Of a stretch of DNA of 64,000 nucleotides, positions 24,407 to 37,306 are shown piece after piece. The position numbers were made by a program, and so were the translations under genes. The stretch is taken from the NCBI GenBank assembly GCA_022749755.1, contig CM040453.1:270102-334101 (forward strand), in the 5' to 3' direction. Position 1 is the first letter of the stretch. Each line of letters begins with the position of its first letter. Source of the stretch: Azadirachta indica (lineage: Eukaryota; Streptophyta; Magnoliopsida; Sapindales; Meliaceae). The notes under the pieces are model-generated. The model worked only from the letters and a program-made list of their open reading frames with translations. It was not told the DNA's origin and did not search any database.

Positions 24407-27400
24407 ATGTTGAAACTCCTCTCCTCTACCGCAACTACTTCATGTCGCGCCCACGCTTTGACCGCTGCTACTCTAAGAACCGCGACCGATGCGTCGTCGT
24501 CGCCCTTTTTCAAAGCGTTGAGTCAACTGACCGGTTTGGCGACGAGGTCAAGGAACGGGAGCGTGGGTTACAGGAGGTCTTTCTGCTCTGATTCTTCTGG
24601 AGACGGCACTGCAGACGGATCCGTGGTTGAGGTCGATATTAAAGATGCCAAGTCAGAATCCGAAGGAACGGAATCGAAGAGTTCGTCGGCTATTGTGTCT
24701 ACGAATCCTCGCCCGGAGGACTATTTGGCGGTTGGTTGAAAAACGTTTTGATTTTTATGACGTTGTAGTTTGTTTGGTCGATGACAATCGGAGCAAAGTT
24801 AGAGAAAGTGAGGCAGAATGTTTTACTTGATTTTGTAGCTAGAAGAAAGTTTTTTTTCTTTTTTTTTTTTGGGAAAACACTTAAAACCTCCCAATGTTCT
24901 TCTTATACTAAAAGTATGTAGACAAGAAAAAGGTTCAACTTTAGTTTGGGCTCAGCTGCTGCTTTATTGGGTTGAGTAATTAGTGAATTGGTCAACAGCA
25001 TTCTTATTTATTTGCTGGTTGCTCGAACTTTTTCCTTTTGGTGGTTTCAGTACAAAATTTTCTTATTAACTGTTTTTGTGTATCTCAGGTTTTGGCATTA
25101 CCTTTGCCGCATAGACCTCTTTTTCCAGGTTTCTACATGCCGATTTATGTGAAGGTATAGGAGTTTCTTATGTTGTTATATCAAAGGCAAAATTCCCTTT
25201 ACCCTTTTCTTTCAGGGCATGCATGTTTTACATTGTTTCATATGCTCATTTTGTAAGTCAACATGGTTTCTAAATGTCATGACTTCTGAGGGCTTGAATC
25301 TATGATTTCTCTTACCAAAATATAACTTTTATGCAGGATCCAAAATTGTTGGCAGCTTTACAGGAAAACCGAAAAAGGCAAGCTCCTTATGCTGGGGCTT
25401 TCCTTCTTAAAGATGAACCAGGGAGTGATGCTTCAGGTTCTGATACTGAGAAAAGTGTATCCGATCTTAAAGGAAAAGAGTTGTTCAATCGTCTTCATGA
25501 AGTTGGTACGCTTGCCCAGGTAAGGAATTTGGTGGCATCTGTTTGACTAGTTAATGTCACTACATACTTGTATAAACGTGAAATGCAACCAAAAGTAGTT
25601 GTCTATGGTTAAATTCTATTTCGGTCCTTTGTTAATATTACAGATTACGAGTATCCAAGGAGACCAGGTTGTCCTCATTGGCCATAGGCGACTTCGAATA
25701 ACAGAGATGGTGAGTGGGTTTTCTTAAGGCTTTTGAATTCTGGGCTTTTATGAATCATGCTTTCTGTCTTCATTTCTGGCATATGTTTAATGGAAATTTT
25801 TCTAAACTGAAAATTGTGTCTTCTGTACAGGTTAGTGAGGATCCCCTTACCGTCAAAGTTGATCACCTTAAGGTACATTCTCTGAGTTTTGATTTTTCCT
25901 GCTTCTAGAATAATCAGTTTAATATATGCAATGGTATTTTATACAAGTCTCTTTAAATATGGCAGGATAAACCTTATGACAAGGATGATGATGTTATTAA
26001 GGCAACATCATTTGAGGTTATATCGACCCTAAGAGATGTTCTGAAGACAAGTTCCCTTTGGAGAGATCATGTTCAAACATATACTCAGGTGTGTACACGT
26101 TAGTTTTTTTTTTTTTTTTTTTTTGAAATTTTTGTATCTTCTCACTTTCCATGATCCTGGTTTTCGTCACCAATTTATCTAAAGCTCATGGAGAAATTTC
26201 CTCATCTGTATTTGTTGCCTTGTATCTTCTGATAGTTGTACTGTTATATTTCCCCATAAAATGGATTAGAGCTTAAATTTTATATTGTGTAATTTCGTAA
26301 TTTCAAGTATTAATTTTATATTGTTTAGTTTTGTAATTTCAAGTATTTCAACTTTATTTGTGATTCCATTTTACTTTGATACTTTAAAACTTAATGTTCC
26401 TTGATATATTGCTGATATTGCTAGTTTCCCCGAGTGAAATTGCCAATTCAAATTACATCTTCTGATTGATAAATGTGATAAAGAGTTAATAATATTTGCA
26501 AGCTAATTTCTGTTGCTTAAGAGAGGATTTTTATGTACATGCTTCTGCCTGTTGGATGTATTTGACTACTGCATACTGATCGATTAATTGGTCGGTTTCT
26601 GCAACTTTTCCTTGTACGTAATCTATTTTGTGTCATTTTTGCAGCACATCGGAGACTTTAGTTTCCCTAGGTTAGCAGATTTTGGAGCTGCAATATCTGG
26701 TGCAAACAAATTACAATGCCAGCAAGTGCTTGAAGAGCTGGACGTACGTTGCATATCTTAGTTGGTGACTTATCTTGAATGCCCAGCTTTTGTCCAAAAT
26801 AAAAATTACACTGTTATTTTGGGAATAGTAGATGTGAAATCTTTTTCCAATCTATTATCAACGGAATCATCACTTTTAAGCCTCTTAACTGAGGTTTTAT
26901 GATCTTTAGATTTCCTTCCTGCCTATCATTTTAATAACCTTGTACTGTCTGCCAACTTAGGTTTATAAACGTTTGAAACTTACATTAGAGTTGGTAAAGA
27001 AAGAAATGGAAATCAGCAAAATTCAGGTAAGTCATGCTATTGTTTTTAAGATAAGGCTACTTATATTTCTTAATTGTTATTGATTCTTGTTCATTAGGAT
27101 TTTTACCTGTTTGTGGGTCGTGTAGGAATCAATTGCAAAAGCAATTGAAGAAAAGATTAGTGGTGAGCAGCGCCGATATTTGTTGAACGAGCAGCTTAAG
27201 GCCATTAAGAAGGTATTTGGTTCAACTGTGCTTGTGTATATTTATATGCTGTATCTCTAAGAAATTTTGTTCAGTGTTATAAAATCATGTGCTCAGGTAG
27301 CTGGGTTTTATACTGATTGATTTGTCTTGATTTTGTATCGAATTAGATAAATTTTAATTGCCTTGTGGCAGGAACTGGGTTTAGAGACAGATGACAAGAC

Positions 27401-30400
27401 AGCCCTTTCTGGTTAGTTCTATTTCAAATAAACTTTTGTTATCTTTGTCAGATGTAAATATTAGTGTTCTGAGACCATGTAAGGTGAAGAAAGATAGTTT
27501 GAGGTGCCTATAAACTTGTTTTATAATACCTATCCTAAAGATCTCATAGTGGAATGTTTCAAAACTTGAAATTGGCTGAATCTGGACACTTAGATTGGAA
27601 TCAAGGCCTATGACTGTTGTAACTCTTCCTGATCCATATCTGCAGCAAAGTTCAGGGAAAGGATTGAACAGTACAAGGATAAGTGCCCGCCGCATGTGCT
27701 GCAAGTTATAGAAGATGAACTTACAAAGCTGCAGCTGTTAGAGGCCAGTTCTAGTGAATTTAATGTAACTCGTAACTATTTGGATTGGTTGACTGCCCTG
27801 CCTTGGGGAAATTACAGGTTTCATCTTCAAAGTCTTTCAAACATTTGTCATGACAGTTTTTTATTGTTTTCTGAATGTTGCCAGCATGCTCATAGTTTTC
27901 CCTGAAAGTAACAGAAGATATAAGTTAACCTTATGTCCTAAGTACAGATGTAGATAAACCTTTGGCAATTGGGTCATAGATTGTTATTTTATAATTTTGT
28001 GGGAGAATTGGTAAGGGGTTTTCCAATTACTTCTTATTCTTCCCCAATTCCAATTTCAGTGATGAGAACTTTGATGTCATTCGGGCACAAAAAATTCTTG
28101 ACGAAGACCACTATGGATTGAATGACGTTAAGGAAAGGATATTGGAATTTATTGCTGTTGGAAAACTGAGGGGAATCTCTCAAGGTTTGCGAAGTTTCTT
28201 CTCAACTATTAATTTACATTGGAAATGCAGTCAATTAACAATGTTTTTATGAGTTTTATTTGCATTTTCGATTTTCTGTTACAACAATGGGCAGGTATAC
28301 ATCTTGCTTCGATGCATCAGTGCAGATTTCTTCTCTTAAATAATACAATCCTCTTATAACTGATTATGGTTATTGAAGCTATCGTTAGTAGTATTATCCA
28401 ATCTCTTCTTGTTTTCTGAGTTCTAGTTATATGCTATTCTATGTTCGTGCTCTTTTCTATGCCAGAGAAATTAATGATTTCTAATGCACACTTCAGGAAA
28501 AATCATTTGTTTTTCTGGCCCTCCTGGAGTGGGCAAAACAAGCATTGGTCGTTCAATTGCACGTGCTTTGAACCGTAAGTTCTTCAGGTTTTCCGTTGGA
28601 GGATTGGCTGATGTTGCTGAAATCAAGGTAGTTAAAGTCTCCTTAGATAATAGATAGCTATATGCTGATACAGTTCATTAAACGTTTATGATTGACTCCT
28701 AAATTGCATCTAGGGGCATCGCAGAACTTATATTGGAGCTATGCCAGGAAAGATGGTGCAGTGCCTAAAAAATGTGGGAACAGCTAATCCTCTTGTCCTG
28801 ATTGATGAAATAGACAAGGTACTGTGGCTGAAAAGTTTGATTAATTTTAGAACTGTGTAGTTTGGGTTTAAACATAGTTTTCTTTTGTGGTCTTTTAGAA
28901 TATCCGGAATAATGAGTTTTGATTTTGTTAGCACATTGCTGTGTTGGGGTTATATTAAATTTCTAAATAAGAAAATATTGTTTACTGCAGCGTTGAAGCT
29001 TTCGATTTTTGTAATAGTTATTTATATTGAATTTTCAAATATTCATCATCTTGTGGCAGTTGGGAAGGGGACATGCTGGTGATCCTGCTAGCGCATTGTT
29101 GGAACTCCTTGATCCAGAGCAGAATGCTAATTTCCTGGACCACTATCTTGATGTTCCAATAGATTTATCAAAGGTTAGTAGCTCCACTGATTTGCATCCA
29201 TTTGGGGTTATTTCAAACAGTGCTAGTTACTGCCAACACTGAGAATGGTTAAGTTCTGGTGTTCACATTGCAATTGGAAATAAATAATAGAACTTTAAAC
29301 CCTAATTAGGTTGATAAATGCTAGTTGCTGACTGTTAAATGAAAACAAGTGTTAGAATGTTATGATCCTGTTAATATTGGTTTTAAGTTTCATTAACCGG
29401 TATTTACATAAACGCAATTGGTTTTGCCATCGGACCTAGTTGACAACAAAGAATTATATTTTTACTCCATTTTTATTTATTTCAATTTTAAATTTTACAT
29501 TGATGGTAGATTTTGATCAACCTGGATTAAAGTTCCAAAATTGAAAAGTAGAATTTAGTAAAAAATTTCTTCCAAATGGACTTGGAATCTCCAATACAAG
29601 TGCCTCTTGGGCGTAGAAACATATCAAGAAAGCAGATTGGGAGCTTACAATTGATTACGGACATGTTTCTGTCAGTTTAGGTTTTGCTTTTTGTATCCTG
29701 ACCACCATGTTATGTTAACTGTCTGTTTAAGTTAGAAATTGCTTCATTAATGAACTGTTGGCATAGGTCTCTAATAATCTGTACTTTTTCTGTGTTTGAC
29801 TCCTGTTTGTTACAGAGTCAGTGTTTTTCAATTTGTTACTCAGCCATCTGAGTATTATATTGCAGGTTCTATTTGTTTGCACAGCAAATGTCATTGAGAA
29901 TATACCCAATCCTCTCTTGGACAGAATGGAAGTAATTGCTATTGCCGGGTATATTACTGATGAGAAAATGCACATTGCTAGAGACTACTTGGAGAAGACT
30001 ACACGTGAAGCATGTGGTATTAAACCTGAACAGGTCACCATCTCCTCTCTTGAAAATTTATATGTATCGGAAATTGCAAAGAGTTGTTCATTTGATATAT
30101 TTCTTGTAAACAGAGGATAACATTCATGAACTTAAAATCATTCCAGGTTGAAGTGACTGATGCAGCTCTTCTTGCCCTAATAGAAAATTACTGTCGGGAA
30201 GCAGGGGTTAGGAATCTTCAGAAGCATATAGAAAAGATTTACCGCAAGGTTTCTATGACATTTGGTTTTCTATAAGTTATATGTAATATCCATCACTTCA
30301 AGTTCAAAATTAAGAGGCATAAAATGTATGGTGGTTATGGATTCTGTACATTGATTTGAAATTTATGTCTGGTTCTCTGATATGTAATTACTGTAATGTT

Positions 30401-31933
30401 TTGGCAGATTGCTCTGCAGCTTGTGCGACAAGGAGCAGTAAGTGAATCTGCGGTCGCTGGAGAAGTTGTGGAATCTGATTTAGCAAACGCAGAATGTGTC
30501 GATGAATCAAGTCAACACACGGCTAGTAGTGACACTAAGGTTGAAGCAGAAATAGTGGACAATAGAAGTGACGGGGAAACTGCTGAATCCTCTGTTGAAG
30601 CTGTCAAGGCGTGGAAAGAGGGGTCAGTTGAGGGAGCTGTAAGGATCTTACAATCATTTTTGGAGGTATATTACAAATTATTAATTTCTGCTTAAAAGGA
30701 TATGAACTCCAAAAATTTCTAATGAAAAAATTGTGTTTTGTTTTACAAATTATTTTGTTTTAATTTTTAATATACTACAAGGATAATAACACTTAATTGA
30801 CATCCTACTTTTGCACTTGTAATTTGATCTTTTTCTACACATTAATCAAGTTATTCTCATAAAAATTTTTTGTTCTATAAAGCACAACAAGAAGCCTAGA
30901 ACACAGGTTGTGGCGCTGCAGCTGAATTAAATTTAATATTTTTTCTTGATGGATGTTTCGGAAGTTATTTTGGTTCAAAATCCTTGTAAGGCAGCTTCTT
31001 GGATGCTAACAATTGTAATCTTATTGACAGTCTGTTGGAGAAGGTGAGAGACTGAAAAATACAAAAATTGACTCTATTGAAGCACCTACTTTGGAAGAAG
31101 GTGATAGCATAAAAAGTGAGGAAATAAAGGATGTTGAAGCAGCCAAGACAGTTGAGAGAATATTGGTTGACCCATCAAATTTAGCTGATTATGTTGGCAA
31201 ACCTGTTTTCCATGCCGAGCGCATATACAATCAAACACCCGTTGGGGTTGTGATGGGACTTGCTTGGACTGCAATGGGTGGTTCCACTTTGTACATAGAG
31301 ACAACTCAGGTTGAGCAAGGAGAGGGAAAAGGAGCTCTCCACGTCACAGGACAACTTGGAGATGTCATGAAAGAAAGTGCCCAAATCGCTCACACGGTGG
31401 CACGAGCAATCTTGCTTGAGAAAGAACCTGATAACCCTTTCTTTGCCAATTCCAAGCTTCATCTCCATGTTCCTGCTGGGGCTACTCCAAAAGATGGGCC
31501 CAGTGCTGGCTGCACCATGATCACATCCATGTTGTCTCTTGCCATGAAGAAGCCTGTTAGGAAGGATCTAGCAATGACTGGAGAAGTAACGCTAACAGGG
31601 AAAATCCTTCCAATTGGTGGGGTATGTTGAGCAATTTCTTTTCTAGTTATGTTTGCAATGAATCATTGTTAAGAAATTATGTACTTCGTTGCCATGTATT
31701 TGAGGCGTGGTTCACTTACAAATTTCTATATCTTTTGAAATAATCAGGTTAAAGAGAAAACAATTGCAGCAAGGAGGAGTGACGTGAAGACTGTCATTTT
31801 CCCCTCAGCTAATAGGAGGGACTTTGATGAGCTTGCTCCAAATGTGAAAGAAGGCCTAGATGTTCACTTTGTAGATGATTACAGTCAGATATTCAATTTG
31901 GCCTTCAGTGATGAATACAATAAAGAAAAATAA
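24407..31933 (+). CDS. LON1: Lon protease homolog, mitochondrial type (LON1)
   Basis: This is an ATP-driven serine protease and chaperone of the mitochondrial matrix. Twenty exons join in frame: 24407-24730, 25089-25154, 25337-25519, 25644-25709, 25831-25872, 25966-26088, 26645-26743, 26961-27026, 27126-27212, 27372-27411, 27646-27817, 28060-28184, 28497-28627, 28714-28818, 29060-29173, 29866-30033, 30147-30248, 30408-30665, 31031-31621 and 31748-31933, about 1015 residues. Order: Arg/Ser-rich transit peptide, Lon N domain (from about 109), AAA+ module with Walker A GPPGVGKT (472-479) and Walker [11 protein letters not shown], then the protease domain with catalytic Ser915 in DGPSAG and the Lys in GGVKEK (about 956-958). 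I start at MLKLL, as in Arabidopsis LON1. Exons 18-19 encode an acidic linker that makes it about 75 residues longer than the Arabidopsis protein. An in-frame ATG at 24269 could add 46 residues. Confidence 0.96.
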
Positions 31934-34225
31934 GCCCTTCTCATCTACCAATTATGGAGAAAACCCTGAATTTCTGGGTCTCCAGGTAATTAATCTTTTG
32001 AACCCTACCAGGAACCAAACCCAGTTTTATACCATGCGAATTAGATTTGTCATTGAGACATTCTCAAACAGAATAGAGGTGAGATTTGTTCATCATTGAA
32101 AGAATGCCAGATGATACGCTAATTCTTTTTTTCGTTTTTTTTTTCTCATGTAAAACTAAAAGCATTTATGTGTAACAATGGTGATTTCAATCTCTTGAGG
32201 TGACAATGGATATCTTCTGAGGACTTGAGCTTGAGTTCCTTTTTTAATGAAACTGTTCCAAGTGTTTGAATTGAACATTTGTTTCCGTTGAGTTGGGCAT
32301 ACAAAAAGGAAAAAGATTATGCACAAAGAGCTGCATACTGTAGTCTGAAATATGTACAAAAGTTGAGTTGACTCATGTGACCAATAAACTCCCAATTGGA
32401 AAGACGAGTTTTGGAAACTGAGAGTGACAGGTGCACTACTTTTACCATTTGGATGTTAATCATTTCTTGATACCTATGAAACAAAAACCAAAAGAAAAGA
32501 AGTGTGGCCCCCTGTTATGATTGGAGTAGAGTGGGTTGGTGTCAACTCCACAAAGTAATACAATTTGACTCATGTACATGACACTAGTACACCAAAATCT
32601 TTCAGCATTTGCTACACATGCTGTTGCTTAAATTTAGATTCCATTTGAGATTTTCAGGCTTTTGTCAGTGTTGTGTTGTTGGACTTCTTGTGAAATAGAA
32701 TTATTAGTTGTCAAAGCTAAGTATATTTCTAACATATTCATTACTTGGTTCTTATCAGTACCTGTTGGTTGTTTTCAAAACTGAACATCTCTTTTTAGGA
32801 AGGAAGGAAAGAAGGATTTAACAATAACAACCGATGTTTGATATCTTATGCAAGTAATTTAGGATTCTGATAACTTTAGTATGATAGTGATGTGTTTGTT
32901 TGTTTGTTTGTTTGTTTGTTTGAAGACTGCAGGCAGGGAGGCAAGCATATACTGTGTGTTGGTGGTGATAAATTAGGGACGATTATGACCTGTGGATATG
33001 ATTAAGTATAATTTCAATTTGTTGATGATTTTTCTTAGGATAATATTTGCAATTAACTACATACATGGAAAACTAGAAGATCCTGAAGCACTTCAAATTA
33101 AAAGCCACCATGTAGTTGCTGCTGCTGCTGCTGCATGCATGCGTGGGGTTAAGACGGAGATCTGAATAGAGATTTAGCGCATGAACCTTGAAGAGCAAAA
33201 CATAAAGATCCAAGGATACACGTTACCCGATTACAAAACCCCACGAAGATTTTCAAGTAGGGGTTTCTTATATTTTTAAAAAACTGAGGAAAACATTAGA
33301 AAAAAAAAAAATATATATATATATATAGGGAAAAACCCATGTGATAATTCATATTAGGAACCCCAATTGGATTTGGGGAGTGCCACGCCACGCCACATTG
33401 CATATGACATTGTAAATGTATCAAATAAGAGCTGTCCAAATGGACAGAGGGATTTGGTTTTGGGGATCATGGGTTGGGTCAGACTTCCACCGAGAAAGGA
33501 AGAATATGTTTGTACTCTTCTCTTCAAAATTCCAAAAGACTACTTGTGTGTTGAGTTTGTGATTATATTACTTAAAACCATCACCATCAAATCTATGCAT
33601 CTCACGAATAGTATAATCTCATCTAATAAAAGATTAGATCACATGCGTTAATGGTCAAAAAGCTTGGGTTTTTATTTCTTCTTCTTTCTCGGGGTGGGTT
33701 TTCATATCATATGAAACGATACTGAAGTGCGAAGTGAAGTAAGCATAGCAAAGCGAAAGCACAAGCTAAAAGCAAAAAGCAAAAAGCTAAAAGCCAAGGA
33801 AAATGAATTTGGTTTTCAAGTAGAAAAGCATTTCTATCCATCTATCTATCTGAGAAGTCGGCGCCTGACTGAGAGAATGTCATTTCATTACATTCATTAC
33901 ATGTTATTATATTATCTATCCATCCATTTTTAATTTTAATTTCTGAGCTCTTAGTGGTTTAGCAGCCATATCCCATATCCATATCAATGTTCATAAATCA
34001 TAATAGCCATTTCCATTCCATGCACCTGATCCTCCAATCTCGGTCTCCCCAGCAACGTTTGTGACTGACTCTGAAGAAGAATTTTCTTTTTCTTTTTCTT
34101 TTTCTTTTTTCTTTTCATTCCAAACATTTCAACTTTTTTGTAATTTCATCCCTCGTTCCATTACTTGGACATTTTTAACATCCCAATTCAGTTTCTTTCT
34201 TTTAGTTAATTTAAATTTCATACAC

Positions 34226-34260
<35 letters not shown>

Positions 34261-37200
34261 CTATATTCCATAATGCAATATTCAACGCTTTCCTTCATAA
34301 ATATAATATATATTTTTTAGGAAAAATTTTTTTAGATTCTTAAAATATAATTTATTTATGCTACATTTTAATTGCAATAATTTAAAATATTAATTTTTTT
34401 AAAATAAGTATCAATCTTATTACATAAATAGAAAAATTTAAAGTCTGACGATATTAATTACGATCTACTCAAAATATGTTAATAAGGTTAAATATGAATT
34501 AAATAGATAATTTTTAGATTATTAGAATTAAATTTTAAATTTTTCTTTTTTTTATTATTTTCATGAATTCCAGATTTTAATTTAATATTAAAAGAAAAGA
34601 GTTCAAAAAGCAAATGATGATTGGGAAGAAAGAAAAAAAAAAAAAAGGGGAGGGGGAAGGGTTTAATTAGATCATCGATATGAGTGTGATGGATGGATGG
34701 ATGGAAAATTAATTCTACATCACATACATACATATCATTCATTTATTGTCATCTCTCGTAGTCTTTTTGTCAATCATTACTTTTTCATATATATATATAT
34801 ATATAAATATACATTCATATGGTATGATTTATTTTTTTGGGGGGTTTTTGTAACAGCTGGTACAGAACAGGTTACAGTTTCAAAATTCATATTACAATTT
34901 TTAAATTTTGTGTAATATGAATATGCATCAAATTTTCAGTTATTAATATTATTTATTTATTCCTAGAATTATGAAATTTTTAAATCAAAGTTGGCTGCTG
35001 GATTAATAGATCAGCTTAAAAAATTCAACCCCGAGCGAAGCCAATGTCAAACTTATCCTTCGTTTTTGATTTATTTATTTTATTTGCATAAGTTTTAAGT
35101 TACATGAAAACATTAATATTTATCTATTTATTTATTTATAATTTCATCAAAGAAGTGAAGTCACTCAATTACTTTCTATATATATATATATATATATGTA
35201 TGTATATGATGAGCAATGATGTTCTTTAATGAAGATTAGAATGAAAGCTATGTGTCATAAAATTAATTAAAATTAATTAGGTGTCAGTCAACTATATTAA
35301 TTAGTTTCCAAAAAATTCTTTCCTTAACATAAAATTTCTTAACAATAAAATAAAATAACATTGGCCAAGGTTATGGATTACGTATGATATGATATGATAT
35401 AAATAATCCTTTGTATTCCAACTCATGAATTGTTAATCCACATCTACCTAAGGTATTATGTATATGCTAGCTAATTGCCTTTTTAAGTTATTGTGATAAT
35501 ATTGATACCAACTTAATCAAGTATATGATAATATATAATGTACAATAATTTCAAAGTTAATTATGTTAAATTAATCAACATTGTATTTGATTTGATTAAG
35601 TTTGCTAATACTAATTCCCAAATAGGAAAGTATAAGCACAACACAAATACTCTTCTCTTCTCTTGACCTATATATTATTATATTATAGGTCTAATTTTTT
35701 CATGTTTGCAAGTATAAAATACGGAAAATAAATAAAATAATTGCTTGGTTTTCGAAGATACAATTTTGCAGATAATCTTTGTATATTTAGAGCCGAATTG
35801 TTAAATAGATGATGATGATGATTATTATTATTATTATTATTTTGAAATGGAAATGTGATTTTGGTGATGATTATTTTGTATGATATATTATATATATATA
35901 TATATATATATGAAGTGATACTGATTCTGACGTTTACAAAATTTTTGGAAAGAGAATTTTGAATGAAAATAAATGGCAAGTACTGAGGATTGGATGATGA
36001 TGAAACATACGGGGTACGTCCTATTACAAGCAAGGAAGCAAGCAAGCATTGCGTGGCAATTGCAAAATTGCAATTCAATTCAGTATGACGACGGCTTTTG
36101 CTTTATTGCTAAGCAGCAGCTGCAGGCTGCAGCACAAATTCCAAATTCCAAATTCCAAATGGCTGCGCCTTCTGCTTCTACCTTCTGCTTCTTCTGCTTG
36201 CTTGTAAAAGTAGTAGTAGTAGTAGTAGTAGCAGCATCAGCATCAGTTAGCTGCTTGCTTTTTCATTTTCATAGAAAGAAGAAGAAGAAGAAGAAACCGT
36301 GTGGGAATGTGAGTGTGAGTGTGAAATTCATGACTTGGTATTCATTATTTTATTATTAATGTTAATCTTCTACACTAACAATAAATAAATAAATAAATAA
36401 AGTTACTTTACATTACATGAAAACCCCCTCCTTATCCAAATGAATTATTTATTTGAATAATATATTAATGATGGGTTGGCCTGTAGGGCTGCTACATATG
36501 CCAATCTTAATCTCAATATAAAAACCTCCTTATTTTCTTTTTTTTTTGTTTTTTAATTCCTAAAAATATTTTTCTACTAAACGAACAATAAAAAAAATGT
36601 GTTAAAGTAATTTTATTTTGAATGTGCAAGAGGTCTGGAATCTCGCTTACGTTACGGCTAACTAGCAGCTAGGTTAAAGTGAAATTCCCTTTATATTATA
36701 TTTTTATAAAAAAAAAATAAAAAAATAAAAAAATAATAGTGATTACTACTACTATAATCCTTTAATAGTTAGAAGTTTGATGATAAGGTAAGTAATAAGC
36801 AGTAAAAACAAAAATTACTTTTCAACTGTTTTAAATAGATTACTAGCGTAAAAATAAAAATAACAAACTAACATTGGAGATTTTGTTTTTGATTGCATCT
36901 CGATTTCTTAACCGCCAATATTTAATATTAATTTTTTTTTTTTTTAATATCAATTTCAATTTGAAAAAGAGAGGAAACAGAAAAATGAAGGAAAAACAGG
37001 GGAAGAAAAACACGAAGGAATGGAATACTTAGTGAGTCACGTGGCTTTAAAGGCGAAGCGATCGTCGAGTCCAGTATAACTATAAATATTATTATTGTTA
37101 ATAATATTTGCTTTGGCTTTGGCTTTGGCTTTGGCTTTTGGCTTTTGGCTCATCAATCATTGGCTGCCAATAAAATCCCTGACCTGTTTACGCCCGCCTC

Positions 37201-37306
37201 TCCAATTTTCTTTTCTTTCTTTTCTTTTCTCTGCAAAAAACAAACCAAAGCAAAGATTTTATTTATACCGAGCACAAGAATCAGAATCAGAATCATCAGA
37301 GTCATC
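31934..37306. other. Intergenic region between LON1 and the ASG1-like gene
   Basis: No gene was found. The first part is LON1 3' UTR. Simple repeats include (GTTT)n at about 32891-32921, (CTG)n at about 33117-33135, (TTTTC)n at about 34083-34118, (TA)n at about 34229-34255, 35179-35197 and 35889-35911, (ATT)n at about 35820-35841 and (TAG)n at about 36210-36230. A stretch at 37098-37150 is made of TTTGGC repeats just upstream of the next gene. Small frames here are low-complexity translations of these repeats. Confidence 0.5.

Noticed and set aside
33367..33651. A 94-codon frame in the LON1 to ASG1-like spacer
   Set aside because: No family resemblance, no supporting splice structure, and overall composition like the surrounding spacer.
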